From NCBI GenBank assembly GCA_045580325.1, contig JAZNNR010000031.1:1-64000 (forward strand): a stretch of 64,000 bases of DNA, read 5' to 3'. The notes beneath the pieces were generated by a model. The model ran no database searches. It saw only the letters and a list, made by a program, of their open reading frames with translations, and had not been told where the DNA came from. Below, piece after piece: positions 42,023 to 50,472 of this stretch (positions within the stretch are counted from its first letter, which is position 1; every line of letters starts with the position of its first letter). Source of the DNA: SIG672 sp045580325 (lineage in GTDB: Bacteria; Bacillota; Clostridia; Oscillospirales; CAG-272). The position numbers and the translations under genes were made by a program.

Positions 42023-43312
42023 TCAGATCTGTGCAAGAGCCTGCTCAATATCGTCGATAATATCGTCGGCGTTTTCAATTCCGACAGAGAAGCGCACAAG
42101 CTCGGGGCCTATTCCTGCAGCTACGAGCTGCTCGTCGGTGAGCTGACGGTGAGTCGTGCTTGCGGGGTGGAGTACCGAAGTACGAGCGTCCGCAACGTGA
42201 ACGACGATAGCGGCGAGTTTAAGCGAATTCATAAACTTCATAGCCGCGTCGCGTCCGCCCTTGATACCGAAGGAAATAACGCCCGAAGCTCCGATGGGAA
42301 GATATTTTTCCGCAAGAGCATACTGCGAGTCGCCCTCGAGCTTCGGATAGCTTACCCAGACTATCTTGTCGTGTCCCGACAGATATTTTGCGACCTTAAG
42401 TGCATTTTCAGAATGGCGCTCCATTCTGAGCGCGAGAGATTCAAGTCCGAGGTTGATTATAAATGCAGACATCGGAGAGGGTGTCGTGCCGAGGTCGCGC
42501 ATAAGCTGACAGCACGCCTTGTTTATGTATGCCGCTCTTCCGAAGGATTTTGTATATATTACGCCGTGATAGGACGCGTCGGGCTGTGTAAGCTCGGGGA
42601 ATTTGCCCGAAGCCTCCCAGTCGAAGTTGCCGCTATCAACGATAACTCCGCCGACAGTCGATGCGTGGCCGTCCATATACTTCGTGGTCGAATGAATAAC
42701 GATGTCCGCGCCGAATTCTATCGGACGGCAGAGTACGGGGGTTGCAAAGGTGTTGTCCACAACAAGAGGAATGTTGTGGCGGTGTGCAAGGGCTGCGTAT
42801 CTTTCGATATCAAGCACTGTAAGTGCGGGATTTGCGATAGTTTCGCCGAAAATAAGACGTGTGTTCTCGTCTATGCGTGCTTCAATCTCCTCATCTGTCA
42901 TATCGGGAGTAACGAATCTCGTTTCGATTCCCATACGCTTCATAGTTACGGCAAAAAGGTTGGTCGTTCCGCCGTATATGGACGAAAGAGATACGATATT
43001 CTGTCCCGCAGATGCGATATTGAATACCGAAATAAGACTCGCCGCCTGTCCCGAGGATGTGAGCATAGCTCCCACGCCGCCCTCGAGAGATGCGATCTTC
43101 GATGCAACTGCCGAAAGGGTAGGGTTGGATATTCTCGAATACATATCGCCGGGTGCTTTGAGGTCAAAAAGGTCGCCGAGATGTTCTGCGGAATCGTACT
43201 TATAGGTCGTGCTCTGATATATCGGAAGAACTCTCGGGTCGCCGTTTTCCGGCTTGTAGCCTTCCTGAATACATTTTGTTTCTATCTTATAATTTTTTGC
43301 ATTGTCGCTCAT
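42023..43312 (-). CDS. metY: O-acetylhomoserine sulfhydrylase (MetY)
   Basis: 429-residue PLP enzyme that makes homocysteine from O-acetylhomoserine and sulfide (or methionine with methanethiol). Signatures: YSRISNPTLSAVASKIASLEGG, SSIYGGTTNLF, and the PLP-lysine segment HSTTKYMDGH with VVDNTFATP before it. The ribosome site GAGGAAG lies in the 15-base gap after the cohesin-domain gene, so the two are closely linked. No SAM (S-box) riboswitch fits upstream of metY itself. Confidence 0.95.
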   Translation of the reverse strand: MSDNAKNYKIETKCIQEGYKPENGDPRVLPIYQSTTYKYDSAEHLGDLFDLKAPGDMYSRISNPTLSAVASKIASLEGGVGAMLTSSGQAASLISVFNIASAGQNIVSLSSIYGGTTNLFAVTMKRMGIETRFVTPDMTDEEIEARIDENTRLIFGETIANPALTVLDIERYAALAHRHNIPLVVDNTFATPVLCRPIEFGADIVIHSTTKYMDGHASTVGGVIVDSGNFDWEASGKFPELTQPDASYHGVIYTKSFGRAAYINKACCQLMRDLGTTPSPMSAFIINLGLESLALRMERHSENALKVAKYLSGHDKIVWVSYPKLEGDSQYALAEKYLPIGASGVISFGIKGGRDAAMKFMNSLKLAAIVVHVADARTSVLHPASTTHRQLTDEQLVAAGIGPELVRFSVGIENADDIIDDIEQALAQI

Positions 43313-43327
43313 TTTTACTTCCTCACT

Positions 43328-44824
43328 TTATCTTTTCTTATTCTTTCTGCTCATTATAATGAGAATAATTATACCCGTAAGCGATATAGCGCCGCAAATA
43401 CACGCCGATATTATTATAACTACTATCGCTTTGCTTGGCTTTTTGGGCTTTTCAGAGCCCACGTTATCGGTATTTCCACCGGGATTTTCCTCTGAACCGC
43501 TCGGATCATCGGGATCTATTACGGGAGAATCCGCGTCGAAAACAAACTCGGGAAGCTTTCCGTTATATTTTGGAAGTCTTACTACCGTTATGGTATAGGT
43601 TTCGCTGTTTCCGTTTTCAGCCGTACAAATTATCTTTATCTCAGCTGTGTCCTCGAAAACGTTATGTTTGCCGACGCCGATAACCGAAGCTGCCTTTTCG
43701 CTCTTTGCGGTAGCTTCAAAAATCACCGAAGTTACCGAATTTTCTATATAAAGTATGTAATTTTTCTGTGTTGAGAGAAATACCGGAGAAAGAACGCCTG
43801 TCGAAGGCACAAGTGTCCTGAGTGTCGCGTCTTTATCGGGGGTGTAGTTGGGGTCCTGCTTTCTTGTTACCCTGAAAATTATCGTTCTGCTGTCTCCGTT
43901 TTCGGCTGTAACGGTCATTTTAACTATGTTCTCGCCGACACTAAGCTCTGCACCCTCGAGAGTATAGGTCGTAAACTCGCTTGTCGGAGTGCAAATAATA
44001 TCAAAGGTGCTTATCGAAAAATCAACCGTCGCGCTATACTCGAGCAGCTCGGGATCAAAGCTCTGATCGAGCTGTACGCCCGCTACGCTGATAGAAGTAA
44101 TCGAATTATCGGTCGAAAGGATCTCGGGCGTGTAGGTTGCTGTATACGAAAGGTCGGTGTCTGTTACCTTCTGTGCGACCTCGGGAGTCCAGCCTGTAAA
44201 AATATACTTATACGTTTCGTCGTTTGGCTTTATCGGATCCTCGGGAAGGATTATTGTATCTCCCGTGAAATATTTTTCGCTTGATATAACGGTCGTGCCG
44301 TCAGCATCGTAGAAGGTTACCGAATATTTCTTCTTTATCGTGATATTTGCTTCGCTGTCGGCAAATTCTATCGAGCTTCCGCCGTTGTAATTGTACGATT
44401 CCTCGTGAGCTATCGTTATTTTCGTAGTCGTTTCCTTTGAGGAAATTGCCGTGAAATTGAGCTTTACGAGATCTCCTGTCGCCTTAGAGCCGGGCGAGAG
44501 GTGATCAGACCAAAGCGAATTGCTCCAACGAAGAGTGTAGGGCGAAGCGATGTCGGGTGAAGGGTTCGTAAAGCCTTCGAGGAGTCCGAGATCCTCGACC
44601 GAATCGAGTCTTAAGCACTTTTCATCGTATTTTACCTTGAATTTGAGAGAGATTATTCCCGGATTATCCTGAAGGGAAACAATTACCGAAAAGCTCGTTC
44701 CCGCCTCTACGCTCTGATCTGTGATTTCGTAGCGCGGAGACCCCTCTGCCGAAACGATAAGAGTTCCAAGCAAGGTAAGTGATAATATTAAAATCAGTAT
44801 AAATGCACCGAAATATTTTTTCAT
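43328..44824 (-). CDS. Membrane-anchored cohesin-domain surface protein with InlB-like and cadherin-like domains
   Basis: 498 residues: signal peptide (1-26), a type I cohesin-like domain (about 32-165, VEAGTSFSVIVSLQDNPGIISLKFKVKYD), and an InlB-type B-repeat (about 168-236, YSVTFYDADGTTVIS to YTATYTPE). Two cadherin-like beta-sandwich repeats follow (about 240-325 and 335-415, TAENGDSRTI and TAENGNSETY), then a Pro/Asp/Gly-rich linker and a C-terminal membrane helix (about 460-490) ending in Lys/Arg. Cohesins bind dockerins, so it could display dockerin-bearing enzymes, but no clear dockerin is in this window. It has a good promoter and precedes metY by 15 bases. Confidence 0.82.
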   Translation of the reverse strand: MKKYFGAFILILILSLTLLGTLIVSAEGSPRYEITDQSVEAGTSFSVIVSLQDNPGIISLKFKVKYDEKCLRLDSVEDLGLLEGFTNPSPDIASPYTLRWSNSLWSDHLSPGSKATGDLVKLNFTAISSKETTTKITIAHEESYNYNGGSSIEFADSEANITIKKKYSVTFYDADGTTVISSEKYFTGDTIILPEDPIKPNDETYKYIFTGWTPEVAQKVTDTDLSYTATYTPEILSTDNSITSISVAGVQLDQSFDPELLEYSATVDFSISTFDIICTPTSEFTTYTLEGAELSVGENIVKMTVTAENGDSRTIIFRVTRKQDPNYTPDKDATLRTLVPSTGVLSPVFLSTQKNYILYIENSVTSVIFEATAKSEKAASVIGVGKHNVFEDTAEIKIICTAENGNSETYTITVVRLPKYNGKLPEFVFDADSPVIDPDDPSGSEENPGGNTDNVGSEKPKKPSKAIVVIIISACICGAISLTGIIILIIMSRKNKKR

Positions 44825-44898
44825 ATTTTTTCTGTCCCTCTTTATTATATAAAAGATTTCGAGTAAGCGTACAGATACTTATACCTATACAATTTATA

Positions 44899-44927
44899 AT
44901 TTTATCATAACTTACGCATATTGTCAA
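44899..44927 (-). promoter_or_regulatory. Promoter of the cohesin-metY-metA unit
   Basis: On the minus strand: -35 TTGACA (44922-44927), -10 TAAAAT (44899-44904), 17-bp spacer, about 75 bases upstream of the cohesin gene start. Confidence 0.82.
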
Positions 44928-45040
44928 TTATTAAGTTGTATATAAACGGTAAAATTTATCGACAATATATTCCTGTCCGAATATTTTGACTGTTTTTTAC
45001 CTTATTATGAAAAAAATTTTGTTCTATTTGCATTTTGGGG

Positions 45041-45069
45041 TTGATTTTTGCAGAATATGTGTGTATAAT
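45041..45069 (+). promoter_or_regulatory. Promoter of the small TM protein gene at 45102
   Basis: -35 TTGATT (45041-45046), -10 TATAAT (45064-45069), 17-bp spacer with TGTG before the -10. Confidence 0.83.
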
Positions 45070-45101
45070 GTTTATATAATCTTCAGAAAGGGGTAACACC
45101 T

Positions 45102-45341
45102 ATGAAACTTACAGAAACATACGAAAATCTTCCCAAGATAGCTAAGATTCTTCTTCAGATCTTCCTCGGCGGAGTTATCGGCGGTATCTACCGTATCGTC
45201 CGTTACACAGAGACAAAGAACATCGTTACTCTCGTAGTTGGTATTGTTTGCCTCGTTACCGGTGTAGGTAACTTTGCTGCTTGGATCATCGACCTCGTAA
45301 CAGAGATTACACAGAACAAGATTACCGTTCTTGCAGACTAA
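45102..45341 (+). CDS. Small hypothetical membrane protein
   Basis: 79 residues with two hydrophobic stretches (about 14-32 and 40-66), rich in Gly and aliphatic residues (LLQIFLGGVIGGIYRIVRY). No recognised family. It has a GAAAGGGG ribosome site, a consensus promoter and a terminator 15 bases after the stop, so it is expressed as a single gene, on the opposite strand to its neighbours. Codon use resembles highly expressed genes (many ATC, GTA and CTC codons). Confidence 0.78.
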   Translation: MKLTETYENLPKIAKILLQIFLGGVIGGIYRIVRYTETKNIVTLVVGIVCLVTGVGNFAAWIIDLVTEITQNKITVLAD

Positions 45342-45356
45342 TTTTATTTAAAAAGA

Positions 45357-45388
45357 AAAATCAGAGGCTTGGTCCTCTGGTTTTTTCT
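45357..45388 (+). terminator. Intrinsic terminator of the small membrane protein gene
   Basis: Stem AAATCAGAGG / CCTCTGGTTT with a 6-base loop, then TTTTTT. Confidence 0.87.
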
Positions 45389-45419
45389 TTTTTTCCTAAA
45401 ACTTTTCTGAAATGGGAAA

Positions 45420-45610
45420 GTGGCACACCTTGTAGGGACCGGTGCGTCCAAACCGATGTTCCACATCACTCGACGGTCCGATTCCCCGACCTATAGTAAA
45501 AGTATAAGCATAAAAAGCCTTCTCCTGTGGGAGAAGGGGGACCACGAAGTGGTGGATGAGGAGTATTTTTAGTTTAATCCGCCAGCCTTCACCCTCTGGG
45601 GAAGGCCTCG
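45420..45610. repeat. Palindromic intergenic repeats between the small membrane protein gene and jag
   Basis: Contains TTGTAGGGACCGGTGCGTCC ... GACGGTCCGATTCCCCGACC (45433-45492), which ends in the same TGTAGGG motif as the REP palindromes in the RAYT gene. Next is CCTTCTCCTGTGGGAGAAGG (45512-45531), then CCACGAAGTGGTGGATGAGG and CCTTCACCCTCTGGGGAAGG. No gene is seen in 45342-45671. Confidence 0.65.
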
Positions 45611-45633
45611 TGTAAGCGTTTCTTCAGCACAAC

Positions 45634-45675
45634 AAAAAATCCCACAAACCTTTTGGTCTGTGGGAAATTTTTTAT
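45634..45675 (-). terminator. Intrinsic terminator after jag
   Basis: On the minus strand, TCCCACAGACC / GGTTTGTGGGA with an AAAA loop and a TTTTTT tail, adjacent to the jag stop. Confidence 0.9.
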
Positions 45676-46319
45676 TTATTCTTGTTTCTTCCTTCAAGGA
45701 AAATAACTACGCGGCGACTGCTGTCTGTACCTATGCTGTTCGTACCCACGCCCTCGATCTTCTGAACCTCGGAGTGAATAATTCTGCGCTCGTAAGCGCT
45801 CATAGGCTCAAGAGTAACGCTTCTCTTATACTTTAAAACTCTGTTTGCCATACGGTTTGCAAGAGCTTTAAGAGTTTCGTTTCTCTTTGCGCGGTAGCCG
45901 TCAATATCAAGAGATATTTTAATATACTTTTCGTCGTGCTTGTCCTCACCCTTGTTTGCGGTAAGATTTACAAGATACTGGAGCTGGTCAAGAGTTTCGC
46001 CGTGATGTCCGATAAGCGCACCCGCTTCTTCTCCCTCAAGCTCGATTTTTGTTTCTTCATCGTTGTCGCTTACGCTTACGCTTGCCTTGATTCCCATATT
46101 CTTAATAAGGGTTTCAAGGAAATTTACAGCGTTGTCAAGCGCAGATGATTCATATATAACTTTTACCTTAGCGGGAACCTCGCCGATACCGAAAAAGCCT
46201 TTTTTTGCTTCGCAGATAACTTCATACGTTACCTTGTCGGCAGAAACACCGAGCTTTTCGGCTCCGCGGGCAACGGCTTCGCTTACCGTCTTTCCGCTTT
46301 CAATGATTTCCTGTTTCAT
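45672..46319 (-). CDS. jag: Jag/SpoIIIJ-associated RNA-binding protein (KhpB)
   Basis: 215 residues in the three-domain Jag layout: Jag_N (1-52, with AKKGFFGIGEVPAKV), a KH domain (about 65-145, GALIGHHGETLDQLQYL) and an R3H domain (about 150-210, MSAYERRIIHSEVQ). KhpB binds small RNAs and mRNAs with KhpA and affects cell elongation. It lies 44 bases downstream of yidC on the minus strand, the conserved order. Confidence 0.94.
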   Translation of the reverse strand: MKQEIIESGKTVSEAVARGAEKLGVSADKVTYEVICEAKKGFFGIGEVPAKVKVIYESSALDNAVNFLETLIKNMGIKASVSVSDNDEETKIELEGEEAGALIGHHGETLDQLQYLVNLTANKGEDKHDEKYIKISLDIDGYRAKRNETLKALANRMANRVLKYKRSVTLEPMSAYERRIIHSEVQKIEGVGTNSIGTDSSRRVVIFLEGRNKNK

Positions 46320-46363
46320 TTTTATATGAAATTTCCTTTCGTATAGTCGAAAGTCCTCTGACT

Positions 46364-47449
46364 TTACGACTTCTTTCTGTGGTCGGGGTTATCTTCTTTA
46401 AGCTTCGGTGCTTCGGACGCGCTCTTTTTGTTCTTGTCCGGAACCTCGTAAACCTCATCTTCATCTATGCGGTGAAGCGAGCGGTAAACACCGGGTGCGG
46501 GAGCAGGTCTTGACGCCTTGTTCTTCTTATAATTTTTTCCGCTGATCTCGCGCTCTGCGTTCTTATAATCCTCTTCTGTAAACTTGGGATAGGGGTACAT
46601 AGCTTTCAAAATGAGCTGCTGAAGAACGCCGAGAATGTTCTGGAATATCCAGTAAATACCGAGAAGAGAAGGGAACATAAATGCAAGCCAAATGCTCATT
46701 CCGGGCATAAAAAGATCCATTATGAGATTTGACGTTTTCGTTGCGCTGTCTGCACCTTCGGTAACGGGGGGCTGATAAGAGAGCTTTTTTGTAAGCTTTC
46801 CGCTGAAATATGCCACAACTCCCGTAATAAGCGGAATCAACAAATAATAAAGGGGCGCATTACGTCCGGGTGTAACGCTGAGGTCGATTCCGAAAAAGTT
46901 AAAGTCGGGAAGCTCGTGAGTAAATTCTATTGCCTTACCGAGAGCTTTTTCTACTTTTGCAAGAATTTCAGCTCCGTACTCGCCGTTGAGTATGGGAACG
47001 AGATTGATTTCAGTCGCCTTTTCAAATCCTTCGTAGGTTTTCGCGATTTCGAGGATCTTCGAAACGCCTTCCTTACCTACGCCGCATATATAACGAAGAG
47101 GATTTCTGATAACGTTATAGAGCGCGATGATAAGAGGAAGCTGAATGAGCAGAGGAAGACATCCACCCATAGGGTTGAAGCCTTCTTTCTGATAAAGTTC
47201 AGATATCTCTTCCTGCATTTTTCTCTGAAGCTGCGGGTCGGTCGTACCCTTATACTTCTTTCTTATCGCCATTTCCTTCGGGCGAAGGGTAGCCTGCTTA
47301 ACCGAGTTCTTCTGCTGCTTTATCGAAAGCGGGAACAGAAGGATCTTGGAAGCTATCGCAAAGAGAAGGACCGCAACGAGATAACTGTGAGTGAGATCGT
47401 TAAAGAATCTCAGAACTGTTCCAAACAGTTCAAGAAGCCAATCAAACAT
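46364..47449 (-). CDS. yidC: Membrane protein insertase YidC/OxaA
   Basis: 361-residue insertase that folds proteins into the cytoplasmic membrane with or without SecYEG. The first TM segment (LVAVLLFAIASKILLFPLSI), the cytoplasmic hairpin QQKNSVKQATLRPKEMAIRKKY and GFNPMGGCLPLLIQLPLI are the family core; later TMs lie near 210-230 and 255-300. It has no cleaved lipoprotein signal, unlike Bacillus SpoIIIJ. An insertion of about 60 residues between TM2 and TM3, and a charged C-terminal tail of about 65 residues, are present. Confidence 0.95.
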   Translation of the reverse strand: MFDWLLELFGTVLRFFNDLTHSYLVAVLLFAIASKILLFPLSIKQQKNSVKQATLRPKEMAIRKKYKGTTDPQLQRKMQEEISELYQKEGFNPMGGCLPLLIQLPLIIALYNVIRNPLRYICGVGKEGVSKILEIAKTYEGFEKATEINLVPILNGEYGAEILAKVEKALGKAIEFTHELPDFNFFGIDLSVTPGRNAPLYYLLIPLITGVVAYFSGKLTKKLSYQPPVTEGADSATKTSNLIMDLFMPGMSIWLAFMFPSLLGIYWIFQNILGVLQQLILKAMYPYPKFTEEDYKNAEREISGKNYKKNKASRPAPAPGVYRSLHRIDEDEVYEVPDKNKKSASEAPKLKEDNPDHRKKS

Positions 47450-47500
47450 TACTTCATTCCTTTTTGTGTATTATCGGGTAAATCTAAAACTAAATATGCC

Positions 47501-47842
47501 TTATTTTCTCTTTTTCAAGGGATTTTTTGGCACAGGATCATATCCTCCCGCAGAGAAGGGATTGCATCTGAGAATACGCCAGATGGCAAGCGAAATACCG
47601 AAGAAAACACCCCACTCACGCACAGCATCAATAGCGTACTGCGAGCAGCTTGGGGTAAATCTGCAACACGGTTTTTTAAGTGGAGAGATAAATTTGCGGT
47701 AAAATTTTATAAGGAGCACTACCGCGCCGTCATAGGTGCGAGAATTGTCATTTGACAGCTCCTGTCCGCCCTCATTCTCTCTTTTTTTGTCTTCTTTACG
47801 CTTGTTTTTCAAAACGGTGTCCTCAGTTTTCACGCACGACAA
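47501..47842 (-). CDS. yidD: Membrane protein insertion efficiency factor YidD
   Basis: The core KFYRKFISPLKKPCCRFTPSCSQYA, REWGVFFGISLAIWRILRCNPFS and GGYDPVP is complete YidD (about 70 residues). The open frame has no ATG start: it could begin at TTG 47842 or GTG 47833 (both overlapping the end of rnpA) or at an internal GTG near AVVLLIKF. The overlap with rnpA indicates translational coupling; the charged N-terminal extension of ~40 residues may not be translated. Confidence 0.9.
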   Translation of the reverse strand: MSCVKTEDTVLKNKRKEDKKRENEGGQELSNDNSRTYDGAVVLLIKFYRKFISPLKKPCCRFTPSCSQYAIDAVREWGVFFGISLAIWRILRCNPFSAGGYDPVPKNPLKKRK

Positions 47843-48206
47843 GTCCGACCTTTATTGCAGCGTCGAGCAGCTCGGAATATATGTCGTCTGTCTTGGCATA
47901 CACGGCGCTAAGGCGCGACGCTATAACCACAAGATAGCCTTTTTTCACATTTTCCTCGCGTTCAAGGCGCATAAAAGCCTCTCTTATGATGCGTTTTACT
48001 CGGTTTCTCTGTACCGCGCCCCCGATCTTTTTCGACGCGGTTATACCTACTCGGTTGAGTTTCTTTTTGAGAGGATTCTGCTTTTTCAAAAGATACGCAT
48101 TTTTATCTGGGAGAAGGTAAAGAACTATTCGTTTTTCAACAGCCTTTTTGCCGTTTGCATAAGCTTTTGCAAAAAGATGATTTTCGCATATCGAATATAT
48201 CTTCAT
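47823..48206 (-). CDS. rnpA: Ribonuclease P protein component
   Basis: 127-residue basic protein that assists the catalytic RNA in tRNA 5' maturation. The conserved block RVGITASKKIGGAVQRNRVKRIIREAF (RNR motif) is present, and the N-terminus has Phe in the FAKAYANGKK segment. AAGGGGCGG precedes ATG 48206. Separated from rpmH by a terminator-like hairpin. Confidence 0.95.
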   Translation of the reverse strand: MKIYSICENHLFAKAYANGKKAVEKRIVLYLLPDKNAYLLKKQNPLKKKLNRVGITASKKIGGAVQRNRVKRIIREAFMRLEREENVKKGYLVVIASRLSAVYAKTDDIYSELLDAAIKVGLVVREN

Positions 48207-48343
48207 AACATACCGCCCCTTAATATTATTTACGAAATCCGTCGCAGCATCTCAAAATATTTCGCAAAGCGCGTATTTTTCCGAAAAATTTTCTTTTTTC
48301 CTTTTTATAAACTGACATAATTCTGAAATATAAAATTTCAAAA

Positions 48344-48376
48344 TAAAAACCCCCGATAAAGGAAAATCGGCGGTCT
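48344..48376 (-). terminator. Terminator between rpmH and rnpA
   Basis: On the minus strand, CCGCCGAT / ATCGGGGG (one mismatch) followed by TTTTTATTTT. It would reduce, not necessarily abolish, read-through from rpmH into rnpA. Confidence 0.7.
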
Positions 48377-48396
48377 TTGCATTTTGCCTAATAAGC

Positions 48397-48531
48397 TTAA
48401 TAAGAAAGAGTTTCTCTACCCTTCTGACGACGTCTCTTAAGTACTTTACGTCCGTTCTTGGTTCTCATTCTTTTTCTGAAGCCGTGCTCCTTCTGTGCCT
48501 GACGTTTCTTAGGCTGATAGGTTCTTACCAT
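48397..48531 (-). CDS. rpmH: 50S ribosomal protein L34
   Basis: 44 residues beginning MVRTYQPKKRQAQKEHGFRK and ending in RRRQKGRETLSY: a complete L34, extremely basic and too short for default ORF limits. Strong ribosome site CGGAGGTG upstream and its own consensus promoter. Its position, divergent from dnaA, is the classic bacterial origin arrangement. Confidence 0.97.
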   Translation of the reverse strand: MVRTYQPKKRQAQKEHGFRKRMRTKNGRKVLKRRRQKGRETLSY

Positions 48532-48644
48532 TACTTCGCACCTCCGTTCACTACTGTGCTTTTTACTTTATTTTAAATCCGATATTTTACGAGTTCGTAC
48601 GGATTCCGGCGCGATCTTCCGCCGGTTTTTCTGCGACGCTTCCT

Positions 48645-48674
48645 ATTATATACCGATTTTACCCCTTTTGTCAA
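48645..48674 (-). promoter_or_regulatory. Promoter of rpmH
   Basis: On the minus strand: -35 TTGACA (48669-48674), -10 TATAAT (48645-48650), 18-bp spacer, about 110 bases upstream of rpmH. Confidence 0.85.
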
Positions 48675-48699
48675 GTACTTTTCGCAAATTTTTTATTAC

Positions 48700-48757
48700 C
48701 AAAGGGAACTTTTTGAAAAAAGTTCCCTCTGGACACCTTCAAAAACTTTACTAAAAC
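48700..48757. repeat. Hairpin intergenic repeat (family H), copy 4, between rpmH and dnaA
   Basis: Stem AGGGAACTTTTT / AAAAAGTTCCCT followed by the anchor TCAAAAACTTTACTAAAAC. Downstream (48780-48900) are further short palindromes (TTTGCG..CGAAAC, CGACGC..GCGTCG, TTTCTGT..ACAGAAA) that resemble parts of the inverted 210-bp elements. The gap 48532-49060 contains these plus the two divergent promoters. Confidence 0.78.
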
Positions 48758-48957
48758 TAAAATATTACTATATCCGAAGGACAGAATCTGCAGTTTTGCG
48801 TAAGCGAAACTGCCAAACGACGCTTTGCGTCGTTTTTCTGTCGATACAGAAATGAACGAAAAGATTTATAAACGCGTCTTCTGTATGTTCGTACAGCACA
48901 AAACCCTAATATATTATATAAATATATATTATATATTAAAATATTTCGCTAAAACTA

Positions 48958-48986
48958 TTGAAATTTTCCACAGGCTGTGATATAAT
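48958..48986 (+). promoter_or_regulatory. dnaA promoter overlapping a DnaA box
   Basis: -35 TTGAAA (48958-48963) and -10 TATAAT (48981-48986), 17-bp spacer. The spacer begins with a DnaA box TTTTCCACA (48964-48972), so DnaA binding would block RNA polymerase: classic autoregulation. An AT-only stretch (48909-48943) lies just upstream. Confidence 0.85.
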
Positions 48987-49060
48987 ATCTTCATATTATA
49001 TTAGTATCGGGATTTCTTTGCATTTTTGCCTTTTTGAAATCTCGGAAGGGAGAAAATTTT

Positions 49061-50470
49061 ATGTTAGACCTTGAAGCCATATGGTCATCTGTCAAAGCGG
49101 TTCTTCTTGAAGATGAAACAATGCCGCAGGTAAGCATTGAGCTTTGGTTCGGAGATGCCAGCCTCGTTTTGCTCGACGATAGAAGAGCAGTTATCAAAAC
49201 CATCAGCCCTTTAAAACAGGGAATAATATTAAAAAGATTTTCAGGAAAGCTCGAAACCGCATTTACCGCACTTTTAAATTATACGCCCGAAATTAAAGTT
49301 ATAGTAGACGATAAAGAGCTTGAAGAATCCGAAGCCGAAGAAATCAAGGCTGCAGAGGAGATCCAGGAGGTAAAGGAAATACCTCAGGAAAAACAGATTC
49401 CCGAAGAAATTTCTTTTGACGAATCCTCTGAACTTTCAGATGCCCCGACTTCGATAATGTCAAACTCTGATTATACCTTTGAAAACTTTATCGTAGGCTC
49501 TTCAAATAAGTTCGCACATTCGGCTTGTATCGCGGTAGCAAGAAATAATACCTGCGAATATAACCCTCTCTTTATTTACGGACCCTCGGGACTCGGAAAA
49601 ACTCACCTTCTTAATGCTATTATAAACGAGCTTTCTAAAAATAATCCTCACGTTTCGATAATTTATATCAAGGGTGATCAGTTTACAAATCAGATGATAG
49701 AAAGTATCGGAGCGGGCACACAGTCCGAGTTCAGAAATAAATACAGAAAAGCGGACGTGCTTCTTATAGACGACATTCAGTTTATCGCAGGTAAGGAATC
49801 GACACAGGAAGAATTTTTCCATACCTTCAATGAGCTTTATGAGGATAATAAGCAGATAATTATGACGAGCGACCGTCCGCCGAAGGATATAAGAACTCTT
49901 GAGGACAGGCTAAAAACAAGATTTGAATCGGGACTTATTGCAGACATTCAGCCACCCGATTTTGAGCTGAGAATAGCAATACTTAAAAACAAGTCAAAGA
50001 AAATGAACGTAAAGATCCCCGACGACGTTCTTACCTTTATTGCTGAAAATTTAAAGCATAATATCAGACAGCTTGAGGGTGCAATAAAGAGAATTTGCGC
50101 GAGAAGCTTCCTTTCGGGTGAGCCTATCGAGCTTGATATGGCAAAGGACTGCCTTGCAGCCTTTATCGGCGGTACAGAGCCGCCCGAGGTTACCGCAAAG
50201 CGCATAATTTCGCTTGTATCGAAAAGATACGGCGTAGGCGAGGACGATATCTTCGGCAGAAAACGTCAGCAGCAGATCTGCCACGCAAGAAACGTAAGTA
50301 TCTATATTATAAAGAAGTGTACCGATCTTTCTTATCCTTCTATCGGAAAGATGTTTGGACGAGATCACTCTACTATAATTTCTTCGCATGATACTATAAA
50401 GAACGATCTTGAAAAGAATACTCTTCTCGGTATTGAGATAAATGAAATAATAAAAGAGCTTAATGAATAG
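49061..50470 (+). CDS. dnaA: Chromosomal replication initiator DnaA
   Basis: 469 residues from ATG 49061, set by GAAGGGAGA; an in-frame TTG at 49034 is not supported. Domain I (1-~85), an acidic linker rich in Glu/Lys/Ile (~85-130), the AAA+ domain with Walker A GPSGLGKTH (174-182) and Walker B LLIDDIQF, arginine-finger region, and the C-terminal DNA-binding domain with FGRDHSTIISSHDTI. It initiates replication at the boxes downstream. remB follows after two bases. Confidence 0.97.
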   Translation: MLDLEAIWSSVKAVLLEDETMPQVSIELWFGDASLVLLDDRRAVIKTISPLKQGIILKRFSGKLETAFTALLNYTPEIKVIVDDKELEESEAEEIKAAEEIQEVKEIPQEKQIPEEISFDESSELSDAPTSIMSNSDYTFENFIVGSSNKFAHSACIAVARNNTCEYNPLFIYGPSGLGKTHLLNAIINELSKNNPHVSIIYIKGDQFTNQMIESIGAGTQSEFRNKYRKADVLLIDDIQFIAGKESTQEEFFHTFNELYEDNKQIIMTSDRPPKDIRTLEDRLKTRFESGLIADIQPPDFELRIAILKNKSKKMNVKIPDDVLTFIAENLKHNIRQLEGAIKRICARSFLSGEPIELDMAKDCLAAFIGGTEPPEVTAKRIISLVSKRYGVGEDDIFGRKRQQQICHARNVSIYIIKKCTDLSYPSIGKMFGRDHSTIISSHDTIKNDLEKNTLLGIEINEIIKELNE

Positions 50471-50472
50471 TT

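Noticed and set aside
43313..43327. SAM riboswitch upstream of metY
   Set aside because: Only 15 bases separate metY from the preceding gene, and no S-box consensus is seen there or upstream of the cohesin gene.
41777..43495. 572-codon plus-strand frame opposite metY/metA
   Set aside because: Antisense to two well-recognised enzymes; no ribosome site and Cys/Arg/Ser-rich nonsense-like product.
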